From Clostridium_AW malenominatum (GTDB lineage Bacteria > Bacillota > Clostridia > Clostridiales > Clostridiaceae), in assembly GCF_039521365.1 (NCBI RefSeq), contig NZ_BAAACF010000003.1:124001-188000 (forward strand): DNA of 64,000 bases. Reading direction: 5' to 3'. Shown here in pieces: positions 26,078 to 34,778 of the stretch. The first letter of the stretch is position 1; every line of letters begins with the position of its first letter. The translations under genes and the position numbers were made by a program. A model generated the notes under the pieces. It saw only the letters and a program-made list of their open reading frames with translations. It made no database searches and was not told where the DNA came from.

Positions 26078-27121
26078 TTATACTAAAATTATTTTACTTG
26101 ATGGCAGATAAAGTCTCACTTTATCTCCCTGTTTATAAACTGCATCATTTAGTCCATTCACCACTAAAGTTCCTACTTCTGTCTTTACATTATATTGATA
26201 AGATTTTCCTAAGTAGGTTCTAATCTCTACCAAGCCATCTAATATATTTTCTTCATCTTCTATAGTTTCTTTTAATATTTGAATATCATCAGGTCTAATT
26301 GTTCCTAACAGATTTTCACGTTCTTTCATTGAGCTATCTATTTTAAATTTACTACTACCTTTTCCTTCAAATAAGTTCTCTCCTAAAGAGTTTAATGGAA
26401 TAAAGTTCTCAAAGCCTACAAATCTAGCTACAAACTCCGTAGCTGGATTTGAATAAATATTTTCTGGACTATCATATTGCTCTATTATTCCTTTATTCAT
26501 AACCGCTACCTTATCTGATATGGAGAAACATTCCTCTTGGTCATGAGTAACAAATAGAGTAGTTATACCAAGCTTTTGTTGAAGTTTTCTTATTTCCACT
26601 CTCATTTTCAGTCTTAGCTTTGCATCCAAATTGCTTAGAGGTTCATCTAGTAATAATAAATCCGGATTTATTACTAAAGCTCTACCAATAGCAACCCTTT
26701 GTCTTTGTCCTCCAGATAATTCCTTTGGATACCTTTTAGCAAAACTTTTCATGTCCACTAACTCTAATATTTCCTCTACTAGCTTAGTTACGTTAGTTTT
26801 ATCAATTTTTCTCATTTTTAGTCCAAAAGCTATGTTATCAAATACAGTTAAGTGTGGGAAAAGAGCATAACTTTGAAAAACCAAACCAAAGTTTCTTTTA
26901 TGGACTGGAATCTTGTTATAATCTTTTTCATTAAAAATAAACTGTCCCTTTGTAGGTTCTATAAAACCTGCAACTAATCTTAAGGTAGTGGTTTTCCCAC
27001 ATCCACTTGGGCCAAGAAGAGATACTAACTGTCCCTTTTCTACTTTCAAATTAAAGTTTTCTAAAATATTGTTTTTTCCATCATAGGAAACTGATATATC
27101 TTTTAAATTTATTAAATCCAT
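26078..27121 (-). CDS. ABC transporter ATP-binding protein (PotA-like)
   Basis: 347 residues. Walker A GPSGCGKTTT, Q-loop region GLVFQSYALFPH, signature LSGGQRQRVAIGRAL, Walker B LLLDEPLSNLDA and H-loop TLFVTHDQEECF are all present. The C-terminal TOBE domain includes TIRPDDIQIL. It energises the importer formed with the two downstream-numbered permease genes (27138-28752) and the lipoprotein. GGAGGT precedes the ATG. Confidence 0.92.
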   Translation of the reverse strand: MDLINLKDISVSYDGKNNILENFNLKVEKGQLVSLLGPSGCGKTTTLRLVAGFIEPTKGQFIFNEKDYNKIPVHKRNFGLVFQSYALFPHLTVFDNIAFGLKMRKIDKTNVTKLVEEILELVDMKSFAKRYPKELSGGQRQRVAIGRALVINPDLLLLDEPLSNLDAKLRLKMRVEIRKLQQKLGITTLFVTHDQEECFSISDKVAVMNKGIIEQYDSPENIYSNPATEFVARFVGFENFIPLNSLGENLFEGKGSSKFKIDSSMKERENLLGTIRPDDIQILKETIEDEENILDGLVEIRTYLGKSYQYNVKTEVGTLVVNGLNDAVYKQGDKVRLYLPSSKIILV

Positions 27122-27137
27122 AGTTTACCTCCACATT

Positions 27138-27920
27138 TTACTTGGAAAAATAGCTTAACCCTAAAGTTTTTTCTACCACATACATAACTACAATGGTCAT
27201 TATCATAAGCAATACTGAAAGCGCTGATACCGTTGGATCATAGTTGTACTCTACATAACTCATCATGCTAATAGGAAGTGTACTTACCCCTGGTCCCGTT
27301 AAAAATATTGAAACTGGTACGTCATTGAAGGAGTTTATAAAAGCTAACATAAAAGCTGCTATTACTCCAGAAGTTATATTTGGAAAAACTACCTTAAAAA
27401 AAGTTTCAATCTTACTTGCACCAAGGCTCATAGCCGCTTCTTCTATGGCATAATCAAAACCTTCTAAGCTAGAACCTATAACCCTTATAATGTAAGGTAT
27501 AATCACTATAGTGTGTCCAATAAGCAAGCTAGCCATAATGGGTAATCTAAGTTTTATGATTATAAATTGAAATAATGAAAATCCTACTACGATTCCAGGG
27601 ATAATAACTGGGGAAAAGAAGAAGTTTTTTAATATCCCTTTACCTTTAAATTCAAATCTACTTAGGGAATAGGCTGCTGGAACTCCAAGTACTAAAGCAA
27701 TTATTGTAGCTGTGAAAGATACTTTAAGACTTGTACCTAAAGTTTTCATAAAGGTTTCAGAATTAAATATATTTAAAAACCATTTAACACTAAAGCTTTT
27801 AGGGGGAAAAGCTATATAGCTTTCTCCGCCAAAAGCAGTAACAGCTATTATAATCAACGGAAGAAACAAAAATGCATAAACTAATATACAAAGGAATGAT
27901 AAAAATTTATTATTCTTCAA
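27138..27920 (-). CDS. ABC transporter permease (PotC-like)
   Basis: About 260 residues, six membrane spans. The EAA loop reads EEAAMSLGASKIETFFKVVFP. I choose the TTG at 27920, just after GAGAGAGGTG, which places it directly behind the PotB stop. The ATG at 27953 would overlap potB by 32 bases without a site. Second permease of the purine-linked operon. Confidence 0.87.
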   Translation of the reverse strand: MKNNKFLSFLCILVYAFLFLPLIIIAVTAFGGESYIAFPPKSFSVKWFLNIFNSETFMKTLGTSLKVSFTATIIALVLGVPAAYSLSRFEFKGKGILKNFFFSPVIIPGIVVGFSLFQFIIIKLRLPIMASLLIGHTIVIIPYIIRVIGSSLEGFDYAIEEAAMSLGASKIETFFKVVFPNITSGVIAAFMLAFINSFNDVPVSIFLTGPGVSTLPISMMSYVEYNYDPTVSALSVLLMIMTIVVMYVVEKTLGLSYFSK

Positions 27921-27921
27921 C

Positions 27922-28752
27922 TTAAACACCTCTCTCATTGAGCTTTGCTGCAAGTTTATTTATAAGGCTTATAACTAAAAGTGTAGTAACTATCATAACA
28001 GTGGCTACCACTGCTGCTCCATTCCAATCGCTTAAACTCATGGTCCTCTGGTAAATTAAAGTAGATAAAACCATGTTGGAGTTTCCCCCTAAGAGTTGAG
28101 GGGTTGTATAGGCTGTTAATGCTCCTGTAAAAACCAGTACAGTCCCTACTATAAGTCCCGGTATACTTAAAGGAAATACTACTTTAAAGAAGGCAGTGAT
28201 TTTACTAGCTCCTAAACTTTCTGCTGCTTCCAATAAATCCATTTCTATATTTTCCATTACTCCAACTAAAGATACAATCATAAGTGGAAGAAATAAATAA
28301 ACCGTTCCTATTATAACTGCTAGTTCTGTATATAGAAGTTTATAAGGCTGATTTATAATATTAAGCCCTAAAAGTATTTTATTTATTATTCCGTTTTTAC
28401 CTAGAATATTCATCCAAGCAAAGGCTCTAACTACAGAATTTGTTAGCAGTGGAAATACGCTACAGGCAATAAGTAGTCCTCTTAGTTTTTTAGGACTTCT
28501 TGATATAAAATAAGCTACGGGCACCCCGAAAACCATACATGCGAAAGAAGTAATTAATGAAATTCTCAAAGTTCTACTAAAGATTTGCATGAAATACTCA
28601 TCATTAAAGAAGGCAATATATTGACTAAAATCTATTCCCTTCTTTCCTAAAAAAGTTGGGATTACAGTGCTTATAAGAGGAGTTATAAGAAAAAATATAA
28701 TCAACATCAAACCAGGAACAGTTAAAATATAATAATAACTTTTTTTATTCAT
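27922..28752 (-). CDS. ABC transporter permease (PotB-like)
   Basis: 276 residues, about six membrane spans, EAA loop LLEAAESLGASKITAFFKVV. The ATG has AAAGGGAG. This is the first gene of the eight-gene operon; a long palindrome lies 35 bases upstream of its start. It pairs with the PotC-like permease to form the import channel. Confidence 0.88.
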   Translation of the reverse strand: MNKKSYYYILTVPGLMLIIFFLITPLISTVIPTFLGKKGIDFSQYIAFFNDEYFMQIFSRTLRISLITSFACMVFGVPVAYFISRSPKKLRGLLIACSVFPLLTNSVVRAFAWMNILGKNGIINKILLGLNIINQPYKLLYTELAVIIGTVYLFLPLMIVSLVGVMENIEMDLLEAAESLGASKITAFFKVVFPLSIPGLIVGTVLVFTGALTAYTTPQLLGGNSNMVLSTLIYQRTMSLSDWNGAAVVATVMIVTTLLVISLINKLAAKLNERGV

Positions 28753-28786
28753 CTTTATTCTCCCTTTAATTTTTATTGTATTTCTA

Positions 28787-28818
28787 AATTATAATTCGTC
28801 ATATAACGAACTATAATT
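28787..28818. promoter_or_regulatory. Palindromic operator candidate of the purine-linked operon
   Basis: Inverted repeat with 13-bp arms (12 of 13 matching), AATTATAATTCGT and ACGAACTATAATT, spaced by six bases, just upstream of the first operon gene. The core is TTCGT-N6-ACGAA. It could be a protein operator or a leader hairpin. No purine-riboswitch core was seen. Confidence 0.5.
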
Positions 28819-28883
28819 ATATTTTATGATATTTTGTTCAGATTTATTTTATCATCACCCATGTTTTTTGTCAACGGGAGCAA

Positions 28884-28920
28884 AAAAATAAACGTCATAG
28901 TATTTTTCTATGACGTTTAT
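28884..28920 (-). terminator. Rho-independent terminator of the CZB chemoreceptor gene
   Basis: 13-bp stem ATAAACGTCATAG (28888-28900) with CTATGACGTTTAT (28908-28920), loop TATTTTT, followed on the minus strand by a T run. It lies 13 bases past the stop. Confidence 0.8.
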
Positions 28921-28933
28921 CCTTTTTATTCTT

Positions 28934-30451
28934 TTAACAAGCCCCGCAATGACCACAATCTTCATCGCAATTATAGTTATTTACTCCGAATATTTTTTCT
29001 CCTGAAGCTTCTAATGCTTTAGCATCTGTTAAAATTTGCTCTAAATATTTAAATATTTTATTCGATAGTTCTTCTGCTTCTCTGTAAAAATTATTAGCTC
29101 CATCAGAATTTTTACTTTTAATAGCCTCCATTGCTTTATGACCTAATCCATGAAAATCCATATGAGTTTTATCAATGGCTTTCCAATTAGTCAATAGTTT
29201 TGGATGAGTTACGTTTATGGCATAATAAAAGTGACCAAAGGCGCACTTTGTCCCATCTAATTGAAGAGGGTATATTTTCATTTCATCTATAGCTCTTTTT
29301 AAGTTTTCTAGCCAATTTTTATGTGCTTTAAATGCTTTTTCTATATAATTAATAAATTCCTTGTTAGTTATAGAATTTGAACTGTTTTGCAGGTGTGCTA
29401 ACATACCTTTAACTATTTCAGAAAGTTCTCTATCTATTTGAGAAATTTTACTAGCTTGATCCGAGCTCTTTACTGCACTTCTATGTATTTCCTCTGTCAT
29501 ATGACTAAGTTTTTCTGCATCTGTACTAGACATTTCCATAGCTCTATTTATTTCATCTACCGAAACACTAATGCCCTTCATAGAATCATTTAATATTTGG
29601 ATATCCTTAACCGTAGAATCTAATAATTCAACATTTTTTTGTATTGTAACTTTAACCCTATCGATTTTTTCACTCATTTTTCCTGTTTCTGATATGGTTT
29701 TATCCATACTGCTTTTTCCATCCGCTGCAGCTTCATGAATATTTCCCATTATGGATTTCATCCCTTCAAGGTTAACCTTTGTATCATCAGCAAGTTTTCT
29801 TATCTCTTCTGCTACTACAGCAAATCCTCTTCCATGCTCTCCTGCTCTTGCAGCTTCAATTGATGCATTAAGAGCCAATAAATTAGTCTTGCCTGCTATA
29901 GCTTCTACAGTTTTTACAATATCGCTAACTTTGTTTGCCATTTCCACTAAATAATCTATTTTGCTACTCATTACATTTGCGTTGCTAACTACATTTTCTT
30001 TTATTTCTCCGATTTCTTCCATTTGAGTAAGACCTTCTACATTACTTTGCACAAGATTCTGCGATGCATCCGCTACGCTGTTAAGAGTTCTTGTAGCAGT
30101 TGCTGTAGTTTCATTAACCCCGTTCATGGAAGCTGTAGTTTCTTCAACTATAGCTAAGTTTGATTGGCTAACCTCTGACATATCCTCAGCAAAATCAATT
30201 AGCATATCTGATATATGCTTCATCTCCATGTCAAAACTACTTATGGAGGCCCCTATATCAAGAATTTTTTTTGCAGATTCCCCCATATTCTCTTCGCTAG
30301 CAAAAAGCTTATCGAAATTATCTGCCATTCTAATGTGTATACCATATGCTACATTGGGCTTTTTAATTATTTTACCCTGCATTCTATTTTCAACATATTC
30401 CATAATTTGTTCTGCTTCATAACAAGGCGCTTTCTTTGATTTAAACAACAT
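28934..30451 (-). CDS. Soluble methyl-accepting chemoreceptor with C-terminal CZB zinc domain
   Basis: 505 residues from the ATG at 30451, which follows GGGGGGAA. No membrane segment, so a cytosolic receptor. The signalling hairpin tip is intact (GKTNLLALNASIEAARAGE). After it comes a CZB chemoreceptor zinc-binding domain (residues ~375-470) with AHKNWLENLK, CAFGHFYY, a THPKL histidine and THMDFHGLGHKAM. This domain senses zinc-thiolate redox or hypochlorous acid in other bacteria. The last 15 residues carry CDEDCGHCGAC, a Cys-rich tag I do not recognise from the family. Terminated by the hairpin at 28884-28920. Confidence 0.87.
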   Translation of the reverse strand: MLFKSKKAPCYEAEQIMEYVENRMQGKIIKKPNVAYGIHIRMADNFDKLFASEENMGESAKKILDIGASISSFDMEMKHISDMLIDFAEDMSEVSQSNLAIVEETTASMNGVNETTATATRTLNSVADASQNLVQSNVEGLTQMEEIGEIKENVVSNANVMSSKIDYLVEMANKVSDIVKTVEAIAGKTNLLALNASIEAARAGEHGRGFAVVAEEIRKLADDTKVNLEGMKSIMGNIHEAAADGKSSMDKTISETGKMSEKIDRVKVTIQKNVELLDSTVKDIQILNDSMKGISVSVDEINRAMEMSSTDAEKLSHMTEEIHRSAVKSSDQASKISQIDRELSEIVKGMLAHLQNSSNSITNKEFINYIEKAFKAHKNWLENLKRAIDEMKIYPLQLDGTKCAFGHFYYAINVTHPKLLTNWKAIDKTHMDFHGLGHKAMEAIKSKNSDGANNFYREAEELSNKIFKYLEQILTDAKALEASGEKIFGVNNYNCDEDCGHCGAC

Positions 30452-30597
30452 GTATTCCCCCCCAAATTCTTCCTTACTATATCTACGAATATTATAGCAA
30501 TTTATCACTATATATACAAATTAAAAAAGGTAAAGAATAGGTAAATTATTTCTACAGATAAAAAAGAGAGCTTAGTCAAACTAAACTCCCTTAATCA

Positions 30598-31734
30598 TTA
30601 ATTTTTAATTGTTCTAATTATTCTTCCTACGTTTTCTGCAGCAGCCTCTAAATTTTTCTCTCCCTGCTCTAGCGCCTTTTCTATGGTGGAAGCTTCCCTT
30701 AAAATTCCTATTACAGAATCTATACCATTTTCATATAGAGTCTCTATTCCATCACCAATTCTTCCTGCAAAAGCTATGACAGGAACACCATATTTTTTCC
30801 CTACTTTAGCTACTCCAATTGGAGTTTTTCCAAAATTGGTTTGACTGTCAATGCTTCCTTCTCCCGTAATAACTAAGTCTGCATTCTTAACTTTATTTTC
30901 TAGGTCTGTGTACTTCACAACTAGCTCTATTCCTGGGGATAACTTACCCTTTAAAAAGGCCATAAGTGCTGCTCCAATTCCTCCTGCAGCTCCTCCCCCT
31001 GGTATTCCATCAACCCTTATACCTAATTGCTTTTCTATAATCTCTGAATAATGAGTCATGTTTTTTTCAAGTATCTCTACAGTTTCTTTATCTGCTCCCT
31101 TTTGAGGACCAAATATTCTTGAAGCTCCTCTGTCACCTAGTAAAGGATTATTTACATCGCAGGCTACCTCTATAGATATGTCTTTTATTCTTTTATCTAA
31201 CTTAGATATATCTATTTTACTTATCTTATGAAGTTCTCCACCACCATAGCCTATTTCTTCTCCATTAATATCTAATAATTTAGCCCCTAGTGCTTGAAGC
31301 ATTCCCGCTCCTCCATCATTAGTAGCACTTCCACCTATACAAACTAGTATTTTTTTTACGCCCTTATCTAAGGCAGCTTTTATCAACTGTCCCGTACCAT
31401 AGGTGGTAGTTATTAGTGGATTTCTCTTTTCTCTAGGTACTAGCTCCAAACCGCTAACCACTGCCATTTCTATAAAAGCACTTTCTTCATCTCCCGATAT
31501 TCCATAGTGTCCTTTAATTTTTTCTCCTAAAGGACCTACTGCATCTAAATATTCTAGCTTTCCCCTTGTAGCATCTACTAAGGATTGAAGGGTACCTTCT
31601 CCTCCATCTCCCATGGGAACAACTTCATATTCATCATCTTTAAATATCTTTTGTAATCCTCTTTTAATGGCTTCCCCTGCTTCTTTTGCTGTCATGCTTT
31701 CTTTAAAGGAATCTGGGGCTATAATAAACTTCAT
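30598..31734 (-). CDS. glxK: Glycerate kinase (GlxK/GarK family)
   Basis: 378-residue enzyme phosphorylating D-glycerate to 2-phosphoglycerate. Family features are MKFIIAPDSFKESMTAKEAG, MGDGGEGTLQSLVD, CIGGSATNDGGAGMLQALG, ACDVNNPLLGDRGA and LVITGEGSIDSQTNFGKTP. It follows a GntP-type permease (22-base gap) in a unit headed by the CdaR regulator, the usual glycerate/glucarate arrangement. Confidence 0.93.
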   Translation of the reverse strand: MKFIIAPDSFKESMTAKEAGEAIKRGLQKIFKDDEYEVVPMGDGGEGTLQSLVDATRGKLEYLDAVGPLGEKIKGHYGISGDEESAFIEMAVVSGLELVPREKRNPLITTTYGTGQLIKAALDKGVKKILVCIGGSATNDGGAGMLQALGAKLLDINGEEIGYGGGELHKISKIDISKLDKRIKDISIEVACDVNNPLLGDRGASRIFGPQKGADKETVEILEKNMTHYSEIIEKQLGIRVDGIPGGGAAGGIGAALMAFLKGKLSPGIELVVKYTDLENKVKNADLVITGEGSIDSQTNFGKTPIGVAKVGKKYGVPVIAFAGRIGDGIETLYENGIDSVIGILREASTIEKALEQGEKNLEAAAENVGRIIRTIKN

Positions 31735-31756
31735 ATATTTTCACCTCTCTTTAGGT

Positions 31757-33010
31757 TTAGAACTTAATTACTCCAAATATTATTGCTGAAACTATTGTCA
31801 TCACAAGTCCTATAAGTGTTTCATAAGGAATTAATTTCATTCTATTCTTCATATCCATGTTTACACTTCCTCCTGTAGCATGGAAGAAGCTTCCGTGTGG
31901 TAAATGATCTAGTACTGTAGCTCCTGAATGAATCATTGCTGCTGCACTCAAATTACTTACTCCTAATTCTAATAAAGTAGGACCAAACACCTGACTTCCA
32001 ACAGCAGTTCCTGATGTAGTGGATGCTGTTGCACCAGACATTAAAATCCCTGCTATAGGAGCCAGAACAAAGGCTGGTAACCCTGATGAACCTAAACTAT
32101 TTACTATTACATCTTTTAAAGTTGAATTTGCAATTATACCTGATATAGCACCTGTTCCAATTAATAATATTGCAACACCGCTCATTTTAGCTAATCCAGA
32201 TTGCATATAGGAATTTAAATTCTTAATCTTTCCCATAACCAAAGCTCCTACAATTCCACCCACTGGCAATGCTATCATTGGATCAATATTGATACTTGCA
32301 ATTGGTCTTAAAGATAAAATCAATATTGCCACTACAGGACCAACCACCGCTCCAAAGAAACTAGGTCTTTCTTCTTTATTTACAAGCACTTCATCTTTTG
32401 TAACCTTAGGCCCTTTAGTTATAAGCTTTTTAGCTATTATTGAAGTAACAATAAGGCCAATAAGGCCTGGAATAATACCTGCTGTCATAACAGAGGTTAA
32501 TGGAAGCTTAAAAGCATCGGAAGCTGCAATGGCATTTGGATTTGGTGACATTAAGTTTCCTGCTTTACCTCCACCTATCATTGCAATCAATATAGAAGTT
32601 TTTGATAAGTTGCCCTTATAAGCTATCTCCAGTGCTATTGAAGATACAGTAATAACAGCTACGTCTATAAATACTCCAACACTAGTTAAAACCATGGTGG
32701 CTATAGCTAATGCTATAAGAGAATTAGCTTCTCCTATTTTATCTACTATTGATTCTGCTATTTTTGCTGCTGCACCAGATTCAATTAACACCCCAGCCAA
32801 AACACCTGCTGCCAATATTCTTAGTATAGCTGTAACCATGCCCTGAGTTCCACCAATCATAAAACCAACAGTTTTAGCAACTGATGCTCCCCCAGTAATA
32901 CCACCAATCACTGCACCTAACATTAATCCATAGGCTGGATGAACCTTTTTAATTATTAATACTATAGCTACGATAAGTCCAATTATTGCTCCTAAAGCAG
33001 TTATCTGCAT
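31757..33010 (-). CDS. GntP-family organic acid permease (probable glycerate uptake)
   Basis: 417 residues and about twelve membrane segments, beginning ALGAIIGLIVAIVLIIKKVHPAYGL. The long glycine-rich second half has the GntP pattern TASTTSGTAVGSQVFGPTL and DHLPHGSFFHATGG. The ATG at 33010 has TTGGAGG at eight bases; the TTG at 33025 is the alternative. The adjacent glycerate kinase suggests glycerate as substrate rather than gluconate. A cre site lies just upstream. Confidence 0.86.
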   Translation of the reverse strand: MQITALGAIIGLIVAIVLIIKKVHPAYGLMLGAVIGGITGGASVAKTVGFMIGGTQGMVTAILRILAAGVLAGVLIESGAAAKIAESIVDKIGEANSLIALAIATMVLTSVGVFIDVAVITVSSIALEIAYKGNLSKTSILIAMIGGGKAGNLMSPNPNAIAASDAFKLPLTSVMTAGIIPGLIGLIVTSIIAKKLITKGPKVTKDEVLVNKEERPSFFGAVVGPVVAILILSLRPIASINIDPMIALPVGGIVGALVMGKIKNLNSYMQSGLAKMSGVAILLIGTGAISGIIANSTLKDVIVNSLGSSGLPAFVLAPIAGILMSGATASTTSGTAVGSQVFGPTLLELGVSNLSAAAMIHSGATVLDHLPHGSFFHATGGSVNMDMKNRMKLIPYETLIGLVMTIVSAIIFGVIKF

Positions 33011-33053
33011 AATATATTCCTCCAATCTTTTTTCTTTTGTATTTATTTAATAT

Positions 33054-33067
33054 TGTAAACGTTTGAG
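33054..33067. promoter_or_regulatory. Probable CcpA cre site
   Basis: TGTAAACGTTTGA agrees closely with the cre consensus TGWAARCGYTWNCW, 44 bases upstream of the GntP-type gene. It suggests carbon catabolite control of glycerate use. Inferred from consensus only. Confidence 0.6.
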
Positions 33068-33108
33068 AGGAAAATTTCATCGTTATTATATATAAACTTT
33101 TAGGCTAC

Positions 33109-34188
33109 TTATTGTTCATTTGCACATTCCATCTTCATAGAATAAAGAAAATATGACAAATACAAATAAATTAAATCAAAATAATTTTTTATGTCTTTTC
33201 CTGTTATATTTTTTATTTTTTCAATCCTATAGTTTAGGGTATTTCTATGAATGTTTAAGTATTTAGCCACTCTATTCATTTCTCCACTAAATTCTATATA
33301 AGCTGTGAAGGTTTTTATTAATTCTCCATCCATTCCTTCCTCATAAAATCTTTTCCCTAGCGTTAGCATATTTTCTGGAGCTTTACATTCTAAAATAGCA
33401 AATATATAACTTATAGTCTCATAATAAATTATGTTGTTACTAAGTTTTAATTTCACTGCAGATTCTATAGCATTTATACTTTGAGAAAAGGCTTTCCCCA
33501 TATTAAAGTTTTCTTCACTTACACCTATATAATATTCATTTAAATCTACATCTTCCATAAGCTTATTAAAGTACTTAGTCAATCTTTCCTCCTTTATAAA
33601 AAGTAGAAGTCTTTCTTCTTCTAAATTTATATGATATTCATTAATTGAAAGATTTTTTATAAATATATCATTACTAACTATACCCTTTTTCTTAACAATT
33701 AATACCGCTCTTCTTTTAATTAAAATATCTATATTAAATACTTTACCCTTTTCTATGAATTCTTTAGTGTAGTCATTAGAACTATATGTCCATTTGAACA
33801 TATATTCTTCTCTTTCCTTTTCCTTTATTCTCTCAATACTAGCTACATTTTCTTGTGCTATTAATAGTTCCGCTGTAGTTCTAACTAATTCTCCAAAAGG
33901 TTTTACAATACTAGGTTCCCCACTTATACCTATAACTCCCATAATTATTCCTTCATAGGTGATAGGCATATTTACACCCTTTTTTACATATTCCTCATCT
34001 TTAGTTATTTCAATCATTCTTTCTTCTTTTATAGCACGCAAAGCCCCTTCATGAATGGTGTTTATTCTATCCTTACTTCCGCTTCCTATTATAACTCCTT
34101 CACTATTCATTATGTTTATATTATAAGGTATAACCGTCATCATCTTTTCTACGATTGTTTGAGCTAACTTAGAATTAAGTTCTATCAT
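33109..34188 (-). CDS. cdaR: CdaR-family sugar-diacid/glycerate regulator
   Basis: 359 residues. An N-terminal diacid-recognition domain (residues ~1-135: ELNSKLAQTIVEKMM, MPITYEGIIMGVIGISGEP) is followed by a middle GGDEF-like/PucR region and a C-terminal PucR-type helix-turn-helix (NRVAKYLNIHRNTLNYRIEK). In E. coli CdaR activates glucarate/galactarate/glycerate genes. It lies upstream of the permease and kinase on the same strand and should control them; whether they share its transcript is uncertain because the cre site and a spacer of ~100 bases intervene. Confidence 0.9.
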   Translation of the reverse strand: MIELNSKLAQTIVEKMMTVIPYNINIMNSEGVIIGSGSKDRINTIHEGALRAIKEERMIEITKDEEYVKKGVNMPITYEGIIMGVIGISGEPSIVKPFGELVRTTAELLIAQENVASIERIKEKEREEYMFKWTYSSNDYTKEFIEKGKVFNIDILIKRRAVLIVKKKGIVSNDIFIKNLSINEYHINLEEERLLLFIKEERLTKYFNKLMEDVDLNEYYIGVSEENFNMGKAFSQSINAIESAVKLKLSNNIIYYETISYIFAILECKAPENMLTLGKRFYEEGMDGELIKTFTAYIEFSGEMNRVAKYLNIHRNTLNYRIEKIKNITGKDIKNYFDLIYLYLSYFLYSMKMECANEQ

Positions 34189-34311
34189 TGCACAGACCTT
34201 CTTCCTCCTAAAATTTACAGTTATTATAACATATACTATTTTATAATAATAGTTATGAACTAGTGCAGTTTTTGTGTTATAATGTAAAAAAACTAGAAAA
34301 GAGGTTTTATT

Positions 34312-34746
34312 ATGTTAAAAGATTTTAAGAAGTTTGCCATGAAAGGCAATGTAATTGACTTAGCTGTGGGGGTTGTTATTGGGGGAGCTTTTGGTAAGAT
34401 AGTTTCTTCTTTAGTAAGTGATATAATCATGCCTGTTGTAGGACTAGCTCTTGGCAAAATTGACTTTTCAAATTTGTATATAAATTTAACTGGAGGAGAA
34501 TACAAATCCTTGGCAGAAGCTAAAGCTGCAGGAGCTGCAACCATAAATTATGGAATTTTCTTAAATAATGTAATTGACTTTTTAATCATAGCTTTTTCTA
34601 TCTTTATTGTAATACGTCAATTTAATAGATTTAATAAAAAGGAAGAGGTTCCAGCTGCTCCTACAACAAAAAAATGTCCTTATTGCTGTACAGATATTGC
34701 AATAGAAGCTAGTAGATGTCCTCATTGCACTTCTGTTTTAGAATAA
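34312..34746 (+). CDS. mscL: Large-conductance mechanosensitive channel
   Basis: 144 residues. The first helix MLKDFKKFAMKGNVIDLAVG and VVIGGAFGKIVSSLV are the MscL pore. The second helix is NNVIDFLIIAFSIFIVI. The C-terminal bundle is replaced by a short linker and a zinc-ribbon-like end with CPYCCTDI and CPHCTS (two CxxC). It opens as an osmotic safety valve. Such ribbon-ended MscL proteins occur in other bacteria. AGAGG precedes the ATG. Confidence 0.94.
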   Translation: MLKDFKKFAMKGNVIDLAVGVVIGGAFGKIVSSLVSDIIMPVVGLALGKIDFSNLYINLTGGEYKSLAEAKAAGAATINYGIFLNNVIDFLIIAFSIFIVIRQFNRFNKKEEVPAAPTTKKCPYCCTDIAIEASRCPHCTSVLE

Positions 34747-34754
34747 TTATAGAA

Positions 34755-34778
34755 AAAGAGAGGTTTACACCTCTCTTT
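34755..34778. terminator. Bidirectional terminator
   Basis: AAAGAGAGG (34755-34763) pairs with CCTCTCTTT (34770-34778), loop TTTACA, between convergent mscL and the CNNM-type gene and overlapping the latter's stop. Confidence 0.65.

Noticed and set aside
28753..28933. Purine riboswitch before the purine-linked operon
   Set aside because: No conserved three-way-junction core or loop-loop sequences seen; only an AT-rich palindrome and the neighbour's terminator.
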